From positions 8,281,034-8,345,033 of the forward strand of contig NC_082618.1 of the NCBI RefSeq assembly GCF_030936135.1: a DNA stretch of 64,000 nt, written 5' to 3'. Under the pieces are notes generated by a model. That model searched no databases and had not been told where the DNA came from. It worked only from the letters and a program-made list of their open reading frames with translations. Of this stretch, positions 48,870 to 62,088 are shown one piece after another (the stretch's first letter is position 1; the number at the start of each line of letters is the position of its first letter). Position numbers and translations under genes: made by a program. This DNA is from Gavia stellata. Taxonomy: Eukaryota; Chordata; Aves; Gaviiformes; Gaviidae.

Positions 48870-48955
48870 GATGCTGACTGCCTGTGAGAATTAGGATAAA
48901 TTCTTAATCCAGTTTTCCTAGCCTTAAAATGGGAATAATTCTAGGCTGGGTCTTA
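48870..48955 (-). mobile_element. MIR-like fragment
   Basis: GATAAATTCTTAATCCAG, TTTTCCTAGCCTTAAAATGG and GAATAATTCTAGG follow in order the inverse MIR core (caagtcacttaacc...cagtttcctcatctgtaaaatgggaataat). Confidence 0.5.
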
Positions 48956-51900
48956 AAGACTTTTATTAATAAATGCATGTGGACTGACTAATAAAGAAAT
49001 GTCTAGGATCTCAATCTTTAATAAAACAGCAAAATTTCAAGTAAAACGGACTATCTTTCCATTGTAAAACTTCTGCTGACTGCCAAAATAGTCCACATGA
49101 GAATTTTCCAAATATCTTTTAAAAATACCAGTGAGAAAGGATGAACTATATACCATGGCCTGAATTTTTAGAGACTCTGATACCTGCAGGGAATTCTGAG
49201 GATTACTGAGAGGAAAAGCTCTGTCAGGATCAGCTTTACATTTTTGTAAACCCTCCGATTATCTCATTTGCAGCACCTGTTTCAAGGAGAGGGGTATTCA
49301 AACACCAGCACTTTTGAGTGTAAAAGATTTTAAAAACAAAAAAAACCCACCCACCCCAAAACCCCTGCAGTTTGGCAATAGAACTGATTTTGCTGCTCTG
49401 AAGCAACATATTGTTGGCATGAACCCCCATTTATTTCAACATGGAGCTGCTTCTTATCTTCAGTTTCTACATGTTTTCAGAGTACAGCTCCAAGCAGAGC
49501 ATGCTGCAGGGATTTAACTAGTGTTCTGCTCTGGCTGATGCCAAAGACAGACAGACTTTGAATCTCAGGATGGTGGTGTTCTGTTTGCTTCATAAGGAAA
49601 GTTCCCTATGAAATCTGAAGAAGGAAAATAAAAATAAAATCATAGAGCTCCAAGCATTGCTTAAAGCGAGTCATCTTCTGGGAGAGTGAGCAGAAGCATG
49701 TCTCATCTGAAACGTATTGAGACATAATGGGCGTAAAACTAGTGATGTTGTCACTGTATTTGCAAAAGCAGCTTGGCTGTATCTCTTGTGGAAAGCTGCT
49801 TCTCTTTCAGATTTCTCTATGGGTAGCCTAGACATCAAGCCATAATCTCTCTGGGGTTCTTTCAGAAGGAAATGCTGAATGGATTTCCTGCTCTCATCAA
49901 AGAACAGCAGGACTTCTTTTTTTTTTCTCTTTTGGCTTTTTTTTTGGAAGTAGTTTTGTTTAGTACTTTTCCTGAAGCAGTACTTCTAATAGCTCAAATG
50001 TGTGTCACCTACCTAGGAATGAAAGCAGATTAAGATGTGTGCAACCTGGCTTTATTCTTTGAAGTACATGTAAGGCATGTGGAAAGTATTGGGATCCCAC
50101 TTCAGAGATTGAAATCTTTATCTACAGAGCAGACTTGGGTTAGCCAAATATGAGAAGCCTTACCTCTGTCTTTTACAAATGCTGATTCCCATATAAATAC
50201 ATGAAAAACCAATAAAAACTAATAAATCCAAATATACTCTTCTCAATTTTAGTTTCATCTGCTTGGCATAGTAAAATATTATTAAATCCACATAGCACAT
50301 AATTCAGCTATCATTACATGAAAAAGCCAGTTCACCTCAGGCTACTGGCTGGATTTCTTGAGTTGTGGTTTTTTGGTTTTTTTAAGTACCTCATCCTTTT
50401 ACTTCTAACATCATGGTCTAATGAGCATATCACTCCACTGCAACTTTAAAATGCCATGGATGACTGAAAATTAAATTCTTTAGCATATCAGGAAGGCATC
50501 TCTACAGCTTAAGGCAGGAAAGTATGAGATCCAGTTATGAAGAAATCCAGAGGGTATAATAAAGCAAAATGCATGTGCAACCACTGGATCTACAAAAAAC
50601 AAAATCTGCATAATTTGGAGATCTAATCGGGAAGATAGTTTGCATGTGTAGTTGCTTGTTCACCCATATAAATACAGTGAAGGGTATGCCCATTAAAAAG
50701 TAGTTTATTAAGTAACGTAAAGCACGAAAGCTTGCTAAGGTAGATCATGAACTGTGGGAATGCTAAACATTATCTATTGTAATATAGCTTACATATCTGT
50801 CAGTGCTTTAAAAAAGGAGCCAAGTGATCGGCATAATCGTCAACAAAGACTACTCTTTCTCCTCTAATGAGATCAGTTGATGGCTCCACAGAGTATGTGT
50901 TAAGAATTTTAATGGAGTAATGATTATACATAGTAATAATAACTACTAACTTTTTTATTTCTTTATTTAGGAGCTGACAGGTTAGAGCTGTGGAGAAAGT
51001 AGACAGCCCTCCCTGCAAGAGGCACCAAGGATAAATAGAGGAAATGTCACTTGCTAGCTTTGTTCTCTGTAAGACAGCAGCAGAGCACTTGACATTCCCT
51101 TCTGCCTCTGTGCGGCAAAACACTCCTTAATAGATCATCATGGCACCTGGAAGGTGCTGTCAGTGTCGAATACGACTTGGCCCCAAACAGATTTGTTTCC
51201 TATGAGTTCAGTGAGTGTTCTTATCTGTGAATGTGAAATAAAGTGTAAAGCAAATCATGAGATATAAAATGTGACCTCAGCCCTTCTATTGACTCAGCCA
51301 GGAATAAATTGTTTCAGCATCTCTGTCAAAGGGTTGCTGTCTAAGTTCACACCGGCCCAGCTGGACTCTGTGTGATAAACAGCGCGTGCTTACTGCGAGC
51401 GCATTCCCCTAGCTGAGACACTAAGCTGATCTCTCTAGGTCTGCTGGCTACCTGTTTAACAGACAAGAAGCAAGTTAGCCTCTGCCTACGCAAGACTGAT
51501 ACGCAGCTACATCCTGTGCCTATTTTAGAAAATGAAGCTGCAGAAGAAAAATGTTGCTCACACTGAACTGGGGGAGGGGAGGAGATACTGGGCAATCTCC
51601 CCTCCCTCCCACTCCCAACTCAGCAAGCTGGTGGGACTTTAAAAAAAAAAATCCAACTAATTATGTTATTCTGCCCCTGGTTTGGATTGCGCAATGGCTG
51701 GTGAAAATTTATGGCTTTAGTTCTACAAGAGATGAGCTAGCTATTTAATTGGCAGCCGTCTGCCTACTGAGAGAAACAGACTAGTTGTTCTTGCTAGCAG
51801 ATTAAATTTATACAGCTATAATCCAAAAAAGGAATTCGGGTCTATTTGCTGATTCCTGGCAGGATTTCTTTCTTGCATAAGCTTATCTCTGAGGAATAGT

Positions 51901-52489
51901 GCATGTGGATTTTTGTTTGGAAGTTGTATCAAGGAAGTTGATATTTTTTACCATGTTTTGTAAATCTTGGTGTTGTGAAACATCTTTTTATCACCTTGGC
52001 AACCTCAGCTGCTGCTTCTCTAGAAGTCTCTGTTAAGTTAAAGATACCATATTTTCCATACAACTGAGGAAACTTGCTTCTCATGTGACTTTTTAAAAGT
52101 GGGTATTATTTCAGTTGAAGATGTTGGATCTAACAGTAAGAGAAGTAGTTTTCTTTTTATCCCAAGGTTGTCTTCAATTGCTGTGGACTTCAGCATTCTC
52201 AGTTACTGTTTCATTGTGCTTCAGCATTCACAGGTGTTCTGCTGTGGCTGATAGAGGTCCCTCACTTACACAGTCCCAACAAAAGCCAGTGTTCCTTCTG
52301 TGGTGTTTCATGTTAACAGCCAGTATGAAAAATATAGGTGGCTGCAGCCTGCTCTGAGGGATTCTCTAGGCTGAGTTTTGATGTGTATAAGAGAGGAAAT
52401 AAAGTTTAGTGTGGCCTTTTAAAGGGCTGAAACTGATGCCAGATATCTCTGCTGCTGTCTTTCAGATGGTATCAAGACAGTTTATATTT

Positions 52490-52526
52490 TGTGTATGTGT
52501 GTATATATATATATTTTTTTTTTTAG
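52490..52526 (+). repeat. SPECC1: TG/(TA)6/T11 tract forming the SPECC1 exon 2 acceptor
   Basis: A TG-rich run, then (TA)6 (52502-52513), then T11 (52514-52524), ends in the AG acceptor at 52526. The microsatellite is itself the polypyrimidine region of the exon that carries the start codon. Confidence 0.9.
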
Positions 52527-52556
52527 GGTCTGTAGACTGAGTTATTTAGGAAGAAA

Positions 52557-55500
52557 ATGAAGAGTACTGCCAGGCCTTGGAGTGCGATGGCAAAGCAAGG
52601 GAGTCATGGGGTTGACAGAGGAAAATCACTTTCCACCACCTCAACAGGAATGAAGACATCAAAGTCCTCAACTTCACTTGCCTTTGAATCTCGGCTCAGC
52701 AAGGTACTAACCAGTAGGGACTGTGCAAGCATTACAGCCTTGTTCCAGGGTAAAGCTTTGGTTTAGTCCTGGAACATTACTAGACCCTGAGACTTGGAGT
52801 GGGCTTGACCACTGTATTAAGCATAGGGAGATTATAATTGTGTTGTATATTAGACTAATGCACATTTCTGAAAATACTTTGCATGTGATGGGGGAGACAC
52901 TGTATCTGTACAAGGTATGAGTGGGTTCTCTTACACTGTCTGTGTGTGAGGAAATTGCCTTAACTTTGAAGAAGGAGTAAAATAAATGGCAAATGCTTAG
53001 TTCAACTGATTATTACACATGTGAAGAAATTGAGAGTTTTATTAATGGATTTCCAGAATTCCTACAAATCTGTGCCTCTCCCTTCAAGGAAAATATATTA
53101 ACAAAAGATATTACTTGCAATGGAACAAAAGCATTTAATGAATCCTATCTTTCTATACAGCTGTATTTCAGAAATAGCAGAAACTTCTGTCAAAGTAGTG
53201 TTTTCAAGAAAATGGAATAATACACCTGAAATGCTGCTGCATCTGTACCCTTGCAGCCAGCGAACAAAAATAACCTTGTTGTCCAAATACAGACCAGTGA
53301 TGAAAATAGACCATGGGCTTTCTGGTTAGAACTGCTTCCAAGAGTAAAGTTTAGTAAACAATACATAATATACTACAGCGTTTTAATCAAGAGGAGATCT
53401 AAACTTCATTAATCGTCACAGCTTCTTGAGTGAAGGATTAATTTACTCAACTTGCTTTGTAAAATTCTAGATGCTCTGAGCATCTTATCAATAGGATGTT
53501 TCAGTCTAGTGCTCCAGGCAGGTTATGTTTGTCATTGGAGCATTTGCTGTATGGCTGAGGCAAGCATCTCCGAAGGAATGCTACTGAAGAGACTAATCAG
53601 GAAATCTGATACGATTAATTGGTGTATGGTGTTAAATTTAGAGGGGTTTCTTCCCAATTCAAGCTACTATCTTCAAATTGTTGATCAGCTGCAAATGCAA
53701 GATCATCAAAGTGGTTTCCCTGAAGAAACGGGGTAGAAAAAGGCACCATAGTTGCTGCTGTAAAAGAGGGCACATTGAAGAAAATACTTTAGAGAGACAG
53801 CAGAAGTCTTTAAAGGTCAGAAAGTCGGATTGTTCCATTCTGCTCCTAAGAGTGAGCTGGCAAAACCTCTGCCAGAAGGCAGAATGTTAGCTGTTTGGTA
53901 TCCTGGAGCAGATCAGCACTTCAGTTATTGAAACTTGCATGCTCACAAGGTCCAGGAAACCACAGTCTGTGAGTCAGAGGAAGAGATGAAAGGGAGAAAG
54001 AATTGGAGTTGAGAGACTTCATTTTGCTTAAAGATTTTTATGTTCAGGAGCCGCTAAATAGGGAGAGTGCCTGTTGTGTGCTCTCTTTTCTTTTAACCCA
54101 AGCAGTGGTTTTCAGCCTGTGGTTCATGGACCCCCTGGGTGTCACTGGACAACTTCAAAGGAAGTGGGTTTTGATTTGTGAAAACAGTTTAGATGTCCAC
54201 AAACTGAAAAGGATAGAAAAACTGCTCTAGGGAGACTCTCCAGAGCTTTCATCTTTTAAAATGCTTAAAGTATTTTTCCTGAAATTAATTAGAGGCTGTT
54301 ATTAGAGGTACACAGGCCGTTACGGAGGCACGCAAATGGGAAAGCAGCTGACCAAAGTTCTGAGAAAAATTGCTGCTTCTGCTTGTTGAAGCAATGTAAT
54401 TTCAGTGTTTCTCCTTGAATCTTATGTTCATTGTGCTTGAATTGTATGGATTTCTTGAGTATGCGTTTAGAGTAGATTTGCTTTAAATCCCCCTCCCAAA
54501 AAAGACCACACAGCAACGATGGTCCCTTGCTTTCTCATGTACAATAAAGCTAAGTAAATTATAGTGATATCCGCTAATATTTTTTTAAAAACACATACTG
54601 CAAAATACCCTGTAAAGCAAATAGTTTACCTTCTTCCAAGCTTGTGAAATGTATCAGTATTGATCTTTAGAATTCTGCAGCTTATCTATTCTGAAAACCA
54701 ATGCATGTTTTTGCTGCGAATTATTTCCTTGGTGGTCATATGAACAAAATGCTTTCTTCTGAACAGACGTCGCAGTTTCTCTTCTACTGAGTCCTACACT
54801 CCCTAGTAAAACAAACAGTATTAGATCCCACCATGAGATCATTGGCCATCTTTGCTCACTGCTTTTCAATAAACAAGGAGGGTAAATAGCTGAAATGATA
54901 TCATGTTTAAGATAAGGGATTTCCAATCGGTAACTGCGTTAGATCTTGCACTGGCTGCTCTTGTGTTTTATTGCAGCATCCTGAGCTTCTCAGCTAAACG
55001 ATTTTCAGATTTTTGGCTTGGTCTCCAGCATGTTCTTAGTTCATGTCAGATAACCTAGTTTATGATGCTGCTAAGTTTGGTGACTCCCATTTGACAAACA
55101 CAGGAAGGAACTGGCAGTTGCTTGCTATCAGAATAGCTCAGAAGTCTCTTCAGAGGATCTAAGGTCACCATTGGGGCAAAAACACGTGATCCTGAGTGGA
55201 GAGACAAGAATCAGCAGATCCTTTTAGGATCTTTTTCTTGACAGACAGATTAAGGGACATTTATTTGCTGCTTTGACCTACTTGGTATGTCAGGCTCTGC
55301 AACTAGCACTTACCTGCAGGGGCCCAAATACCTGACTAAATGTAAACCAGTGAGGAAATATGATGACTGCTGTTCAGAGCAAGATCTGAGAAGCTGGAGT
55401 TGCCAGTAGTCTACTCCTGTAAACTATTTTCTCCCTGCCTTTCAATTATTTGCTTATTTGAATGGTCTTTCCCATTTTCATTCTTCACTGTTGAAACAGT

Positions 55501-55835
55501 AGTGTCCCTTAACCCACTTCACAAATACCTAGAATGCAAAACAAATAGAAAAATTAATACAAAAGTATTTAGTATGCTTACAAAAGCAATATTCCCATTG
55601 GGTTACTTTACGGAAGTGTTCCTTTTCTCCCTTGCATCTTGAATTACTTGATGGCAATATTCCAGTTCTTAATCTTCTGTTGCTCACAATCTATTGCAGC
55701 TGAAGAGGGCGAGCAGCGATGACATGCTGACAAAACCAGGGGTGGCAGCAGCTTCTGGAGTCTCTAGGCTGAAGAAGACCATTACAACAGGAGCAATTTC
55801 TGAGCTTGCTGAGAGTCGACTGAAGCCCAGCACAG
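52557..55835 (+). CDS. SPECC1: SPECC1 (cytospin-B), N-terminal coding exons, partial
   Basis: Two coding exons are present. The exon 52527-52703 carries ATG at 52557 and encodes 49 residues starting [14 protein letters not shown] and including [14 protein letters not shown]. The exon 55700-55835 encodes 45 more ([14 protein letters not shown]...RLKKT...[15 protein letters not shown]) and ends in phase 1 at GTAGAT. The sequence tracks human SPECC1 as I remember it ([43 protein letters not shown]); the paralogue SPECC1L begins differently. The family has a Ser-rich head, long coiled coils and a C-terminal calponin-homology domain, linking to actin and microtubules. Only the Ser/Lys-rich head is here; the next exon lies beyond 64000. 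In-frame stops occur in the 5' UTR just before the ATG. Confidence 0.92.
52704..55699 (+). other. SPECC1: SPECC1 intron 2
   Basis: A 3 kb AT-rich intron. Apart from a possible hAT-type fragment at 54103, I recognise nothing in it. Confidence 0.7.
54103..54230 (+). mobile_element. Possible ancient hAT/Charlie-type DNA transposon remnant
   Basis: CAGTGGTTTTCAGCCTGTGG resembles the CAGTGGTTCTCAACC end of hAT-Charlie elements. The segment closes near 54230 with GATAGAAAAACTGCTC, which could be a decayed inverted end. The 8 bp flanks do not match, so the call is weak. Confidence 0.3.
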
Positions 55836-55869
55836 GTAGATACAAAGATTCTGGAAGACAGTCTACTCT

Positions 55870-56360
55870 ATATGAAACGTGCTGTGAGTGTCGCTTGGTT
55901 TACCAAGATCCTAGCCGAGTTTTCCTTGTCCCCCCGTGTAGCACAGCTGCAACTCACCTGCTGTAATAGTCAGCAGATAGGACGAGACATACTGTGCCGT
56001 GCAGACCGGCCTTTCACTGCATCCCGCACCCCGCGAGTCGGCAGTCTCGGGTTAAACGGGAGAAGCTGGGGGCTCCCAGGGGCCGTCACCCGGGGAGCCC
56101 CCGCTGTGCGGGGCGGAGCGGCCCGGCCGCGCCCCGAGCGGCCACGCGGTGGCGCCGTCTGCCCGCGCGGGGACCGGCCCGCGTGGGGCCCTGCGGCAGC
56201 GCCGGCGTTAGAGGGGCCGGGCCCGCGGAGCAATGGATCAGTTTGAAAGCTTTCTTTTTTACGTTTTCACTACATCTCAACGGCGGTCGCTCTTCTCGCT
56301 CTGCTGAATGGGCGGAGCGGTTACCCTGCTGTTCCTGGGACACAGCAGACACGCGAGAAC
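55870..56360. promoter_or_regulatory. Isolated intronic CpG island in SPECC1
   Basis: CpG density rises just after the coding exon and peaks at 56080-56240, which is nearly pure G/C with many CGs, then drops back to AT-rich DNA. It may be an alternative SPECC1 promoter or an orphan island. No convincing splice donor was found for a new first exon, and the open frames here are short. Confidence 0.5.
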
Positions 56361-58984
56361 AAAGAGCCAGCCCTAGCATCTGCATGGATAGCTTGTGCTC
56401 CTAAGCTACGGTGTGGCATGCGCTCTCCCTCAGCGTTAGCCCCATCAGCTTGTTCCCATTGGTTTCACATCTAAGCCTGTTTCTAAAGGCAGCGACACCA
56501 TCTGCATACCAAGGGCTTCTGTGCAAACGCTCTGCTTTTCCCCCAGGAGCTCAGCAAACGCTTGCTTTTGTCTGCTCCCCGGTGGCATTTCCAAGGGAAT
56601 GTGAGATCTTATTAAATTTGACCATGACCTCCCTATTTGTCACAGCCTTTGCAGGGTTTGGCTGTGTAACAGAACAATGTTACTAACCAGAAGGGGATTT
56701 CTGAAAAAATAAATAAAAATCTTTGTATACTTCCCACCACCACCAAAAGAAAATTACCCATCTTGTAAGAGCATAAATGTTTCATAGTAACCCGAAGACA
56801 GATCCTGTTCTGCAGTTAGTCAGTGTGTAAATCTGCAAATTTAATAGTGAGTAGTCGTATCTAAAGGCATTTGAGATTCACCAGCCAATAAAGAGGCATG
56901 ATGCTGGCAAAAGGTGCTTGGGAGGAGTAATGAGGGGAGGAGAAAACCTGTACGGATGATGCAGCGTAGGATCCTGGGAATGCAGCCAGGGAAACAGCAC
57001 TGCAGGGAGTCCAGAATGGAATACGTATGTCAGATACAAAAATACTAGTACTGGAATAGAGAGCCCCCTTCTGCATGCATGTATAATAACTGGGATTGGG
57101 GGAGGGATAAGATTTATGATGATTACTACTTTAAATACAAAGGGTAAAATTGTTTATGGAGGTCAAGTTACATCTGGTTATTGTTTTGCCAATTCAAATT
57201 GCATCATTAGATCTGACGTTATATATCGCTTTGCATCAGCATTTGTAGAAGTATGAATGGGAATATTAGCGCTGGGCAAGAAGAGTCGAAGTGTGGAGCT
57301 ATGTATATTGTGTAGATAAACACTAAGAATATATGTGCTACCCATCTAAAATTCCTTTTCACCTAGAGAAAGCTGTCCCGGGTCTTATAGGGACTATCTA
57401 CAGGTATGTATACAAAAACATCTGTATCTTACATATCTTAATTTTCACAGTGGTTCCATAGTCCAAAAGGGTGCTTGGAAATCTAGCTGTGTTCTGAGAA
57501 TGTGTCACTATCCTGGCCACTGAAAGGTGCTAGATAGATGTGAGCAAGGTCACAAAGTTGAATGCTACTTTTAGATTGTCACACTATGAAAAAATACCAA
57601 TAGGCATATTGTAATACAGTATATTGTTGCTAAGAGGAAAGTTAAAAATCAGATATGATGGAGGGCACAACATGTTCCTGGGAACATTAAGTAGAAAAGG
57701 AGAGAACATTGTTTCAGCTGCTATGTTTTATTGAAATGGCATCCCAAATAGTCTCTGATTGTGATCAAGACTACACTGCAGTGCTGACTGACTGTGGAGC
57801 TAATCCAAGTAAGAACGTTCCTGTAGCTGGGAAATGCAGATGTTTGTGTACGTAGCCAACTGTGTAAGTCTTGAAATTTTGTTCTGAAACCACTTTCTTT
57901 GGCTTCTTTACCTTCATCAGTTCTGCATTTTCCTTTCATGTCTTAACTGCAGACATCATGTCTTCCCCCCTGCCCTGCCCTTGTTTGTGCTTTTTAGATT
58001 GTGCTTTCTTTGTCTGTTATTCAAGTGAGTGATTTGATTATTTTACTGAAATGATATCATATTAGTTCCAGCTACACTCTGGTGGTACTCAGTTGGTATT
58101 ATGGTATTGTGTAAGAGAAATTAAAAGAAAAACTGTATGGAAATAAAAAAAAGCCTAGGTTTTTTCTTCTTTGGGTGTGACTGTCCAACATTTGTGTGTT
58201 GACCTTGAGCAATAGCACATGTTCCAAATGCTGCAGATAATAAATAATTGACATCAAGATTGCTTGTTTAAATAGGCTTGTTTGTATGCTGCCCTTAGTG
58301 GAGTTTAAGTTATTCATTCTAGCCTTTTGCTGACATAACTAGCCCTGTCTGCCTCCTTGGAAGCTAATGCAGTAAATCATAAGTGACTTAAAGGGAGATG
58401 AGGCCAATCTCATGTCTCCATTCTTGGCAAGTGGAGTTGAGCAAATGGAATTGGAGACAGATTCTGGCTGGAGGTTCTGTGCAGTGATGTTTGGCTTTGT
58501 AACCGCTTGGCAGTTTTGAAATACCAAGTAATGGGAAATAACATGCAGGGAGAAAGCTGGATTCAGCTTCCTTATCCACAGTGTTATGTCCTTCCATGTA
58601 CTATCCTGAAGTAGCAATTTGGTTTTATGCTAGAAAACAAACTTACAGAGCTCTTGCATTGCTTTTAATGTTTCAGTAGATGGAAAAAGAGCTGGAAAAA
58701 CTGCAAAACTGGAGGTCACTGATCTTGAAAAAGTTTATTTGAATGCATGCACTTGTAAAGCCCATCCAATCTATGAAGCCGTATAGAAAATGAGTTATTT
58801 TAAAATGTTTAGAGAAATTTGTGTTTTCATGAGAAACTAGGACTGTAAGGTTCAGGATTATAGGAAATCAGTGTTTTTTTCAGATTCTGATCCTTCGAGG
58901 TTTGCAAGCCAAATAACCTAAATACTGCTATTTCACAGAGAATTTCAAAGCTTCTTATGTGATCATATACTTAGGAAGAGCATT

Positions 58985-59110
58985 GCATGGTAGTACTGGT
59001 GTGCAAATGGAAAATTTGAGGTTTAGACAGGTGAAATTACTTGCTCAATGGATCCTAGAAGTCATTCCAAATCTTTGCTCTCGGTTCTGCCACTCACTCC
59101 CTGCAAATTC
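58985..59110 (+). mobile_element. Possible MIR-like fragment
   Basis: GCAAATGGAAAATTTGAGG, TTTAGACAGGTGAAATTACTTGCTCAATGG and the segment that follows resemble the MIR core (acagatgaggaaactgaggcacagagaggttaagtaacttgcccaagg). Diverged. Confidence 0.4.
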
Positions 59111-61532
59111 CCAGTTCAAGCACTCTCTGAAAACGTCCCTCAAGGCTGCCTAGTTTAATCATGTTCATGTGCTTCCTTGCTGTTATTTCAGTGCCAGCAG
59201 CTATTATCTGTCAGGTTCGACAGGAACGGAAAAAAAAGTCTTATGCTGGGCATTATAAAAGAGATACGGCCAGGATGTGTGGCTGGGCTGTGAGCATGTA
59301 ATCCAAAAGCATTCAGAATACTTCTGGCATCCCTGTTTCTCGCAAATATATTGATTTTTATATCAAGCTCTGCCAGCTCCAATATGAAGCATCAGCTCTC
59401 TGTTACTTACATTTCACGGATATCTGTACTTGTTTTCTCAGGCTGCTTCATCAGCTTATTTCTTTATTCCGAAATAAAGTCTAAATCTATGTAGACCTAT
59501 TGAATTTGCCTTAGAAACAGTAGGAAACTGTCAATAACAAAATTATCATCACCTCACTTATTTATAGAGATCCTGGGTATTTTACTGACAAGCTCAGGAT
59601 CTATCTAAAGCTCAAACTGTGTTAGAAGACAGGTACTATATCTTCTCACAGTGATAGTGGGATGTGTTATATCTATGGAGGCCAAGATGCCAGCGGGAAT
59701 GTGAGGGATGGCCTACTGTATCATCCCGAGCTCCATCAGAAATGGCCACTTATTTTTATGCATTAAATGGGAAAGTCAATAATTGGCATGCATTTTCAGC
59801 CAAAGCAACAAGAAAAGTGTGTTGCTTTCTGTGTATGCTTGCTGAGTTGATTTAACATCAGTGGTTGGAGACAGTGCCAATACAGAAGTATAGAGGAGGC
59901 AAACTCAAAGATATTAAGAGTTTCAATTATCTCCTAGGCATCTAGCGTCAAGACTGAACTGCACCTAGCATCGAGAGCTGAACAAAAGCTACTAATCCCA
60001 GAATGGAACACTGCCAGCATTAGAAATGAAGCTGTACAAAGCATGCTGTTGTAATAAGCCGAGTAAATTAGAGTATAATAAAAATACCAAGAAACTTGGC
60101 GTAATCAGTGAAGGCTATAGAAGGACCTGAAGATTATATTCTGTTGTGGAACAGTTTGTTTTGAACAATGTTCAGCTCCAATAAGGAGGGCCTCTGTTTT
60201 GATGAGTGTTTCTGTGAATTGTCACTCACATGCCTACCCAATTGTCAGAGTTAAAGTCCCAGTGGCTAAATATGATACCTGTATGTCTTCAATTCCTTCC
60301 TAGTTCTAGTAGAGCACATATCATTAGTCCATTTGTCCATCATTGTTTGTTTGCCATGTGGTTTATGTAAAAAGAAAAATCTTGATTTCCCTCTGAAGCG
60401 TAGCTTTCCTGTGTTGATAATGATGATATTCAGAAAAAAGAGGCTTTAACTAAATGAGGCTAACTGACCCCTACCAGTGTTGGTGTTAGTGCTGGGAAAG
60501 TGAGAGCATTACTTGTGAAACTTGAAGAAGTTCAACTGTGGATGATTTAACAGGGGAGACTGGTGTATGGTTTTATTGCACGTATCACTCATTAGATATC
60601 TTTCTTTCCCATAAAAATTGAAAATGTGGTAGACTACAGATTTCAGAGCTTCCTGCACATTTATAGAATTGTCACTTCAAGATTCCTATTTGAGAGTAAT
60701 ATATGGAATCTATCAAATTTACTGTCTGTCTTCTTTCTGTTAACTTCTCTGCTTGGCGAGTGTTTGTCACTTTCTGATGTGGGGTAACCATTTAGGTTAA
60801 TGTGAAGCTAATCCACACTAGAATCCTTCTCTACATGGTCAGAAAATTGAAGAGCAGCATTTTTCTTAATAAAAGCTTTCTTTAAAAAAATCCTTGAAAA
60901 AAATCTAATTGACAGTTTAATTCTTCATAAGATGCTAATGCACCCCAATTAGAACAGGAAAAGGAAAGTGATTTCTTTTGAAGGACAGCTCTCTGTTGAC
61001 CTGGGGTCCTTTTACTCTCCCATACATCAGGTTTTGACAGGCCCTGCTTTTTGTGATCTGTCACATCAAAGGACTACTGTAGGTTTGTAGAAAGGTTGCT
61101 GCACTTTGCATTCAGCCTCGTTACTGTCTCATTTTTCTTGTGAAAGATAGAGACAAGTGTGAGAGACACTAATGAGATTGGTGCATTCTGTTCCACAAGA
61201 CTTCACTAGCAACCAAATGACTGATCTCATCTGGGGTTTCCCAGGAACAATAAATATGCTTTAAAACTTCATCTGGAAAGCTAGTTGTGTTTTGCTACCC
61301 TTTCCGGGTACAAGACACAGCTCTTGCATAATTATTCTTTCTTATCAAGAAAGAGATTCTAGCTCCAGAGCTGATATTAAAAAGGAAAGGAAGACTCAAA
61401 AAAATTACTTTGTGAAGATGTCATTCAAATAGACAAGAAATGCTGCAGAAATTTAACATGCAAAACAATGTGGAAATATATGTTTACTTTTACATCTATA
61501 GCTCTACATGTAGCTGGATATGCATATTGACA

Positions 61533-61550
61533 TCTACACACACACATATC
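61533..61550 (+). repeat. Short CA microsatellite
   Basis: CTACACACACACATATC within SPECC1 intron 3; short and imperfect. Confidence 0.6.
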
Positions 61551-62088
61551 TGCATGATTGTTTGTAACATTGGTGCAAACGTGAATCTGAATCTTAACCT
61601 CTCTGACATTACTTAGTAAAATAGTTCCTCTCTCTGTGATTTCCCTGGGTATCAAGTAATCAGACTAAGTTTCAGCACCGTTTTAGAAGATTTCACCCAC
61701 TAACCTTTAAAGTTAAGGCTCAAGAATTGAGGTAGATCAAATTTGGCATTCTAGATTCAATTTATGGCAGCTACTTGTAAAGTTTCTCTTATTTCTTCTT
61801 CCAATGATTTTTTTTTTCTTGTGATAGCCTGAATACTCAAATGCATATGTTCAGTTCTGATGCCATTCCTGAAAAAGTTCCTGTATGATGTTTGTTGCCA
61901 TGTTACATATTCACATTCTTCTAATATTTGCTCTTTCTTTCTGTAACCCATGGACAGTTCTACATCTTGGAATGGCTTGGAATGGGCACTGCTTCACATG
62001 GCTGTTCTTCAGGATTCTTTTTCCCCTTTGATAAATATGTTACTCTGGTAGGCTGTTTTAATCAGAACAGGCACTTATTCCAGTAGGG

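Larger units (their letters stand above)
31381..52526 (+). other. SPECC1: SPECC1 intron 1 (about 21 kb)
   Basis: AT-rich sequence between the CpG-island exon and the start-codon exon. I recognise no coding exon of any gene. It holds several degraded MIR-like fragments (listed separately), an AT-rich low-complexity patch near 33 kb and small microsatellites. A GC-richer patch at 35280-35480 is unexplained. Confidence 0.6.

Noticed and set aside
56233-56307. Short open frame starting MDQFESFLFYVF in the SPECC1 intronic CpG island
   Set aside because: Only 24 codons, no splice donor in frame and no known similarity; noted only as part of the island.
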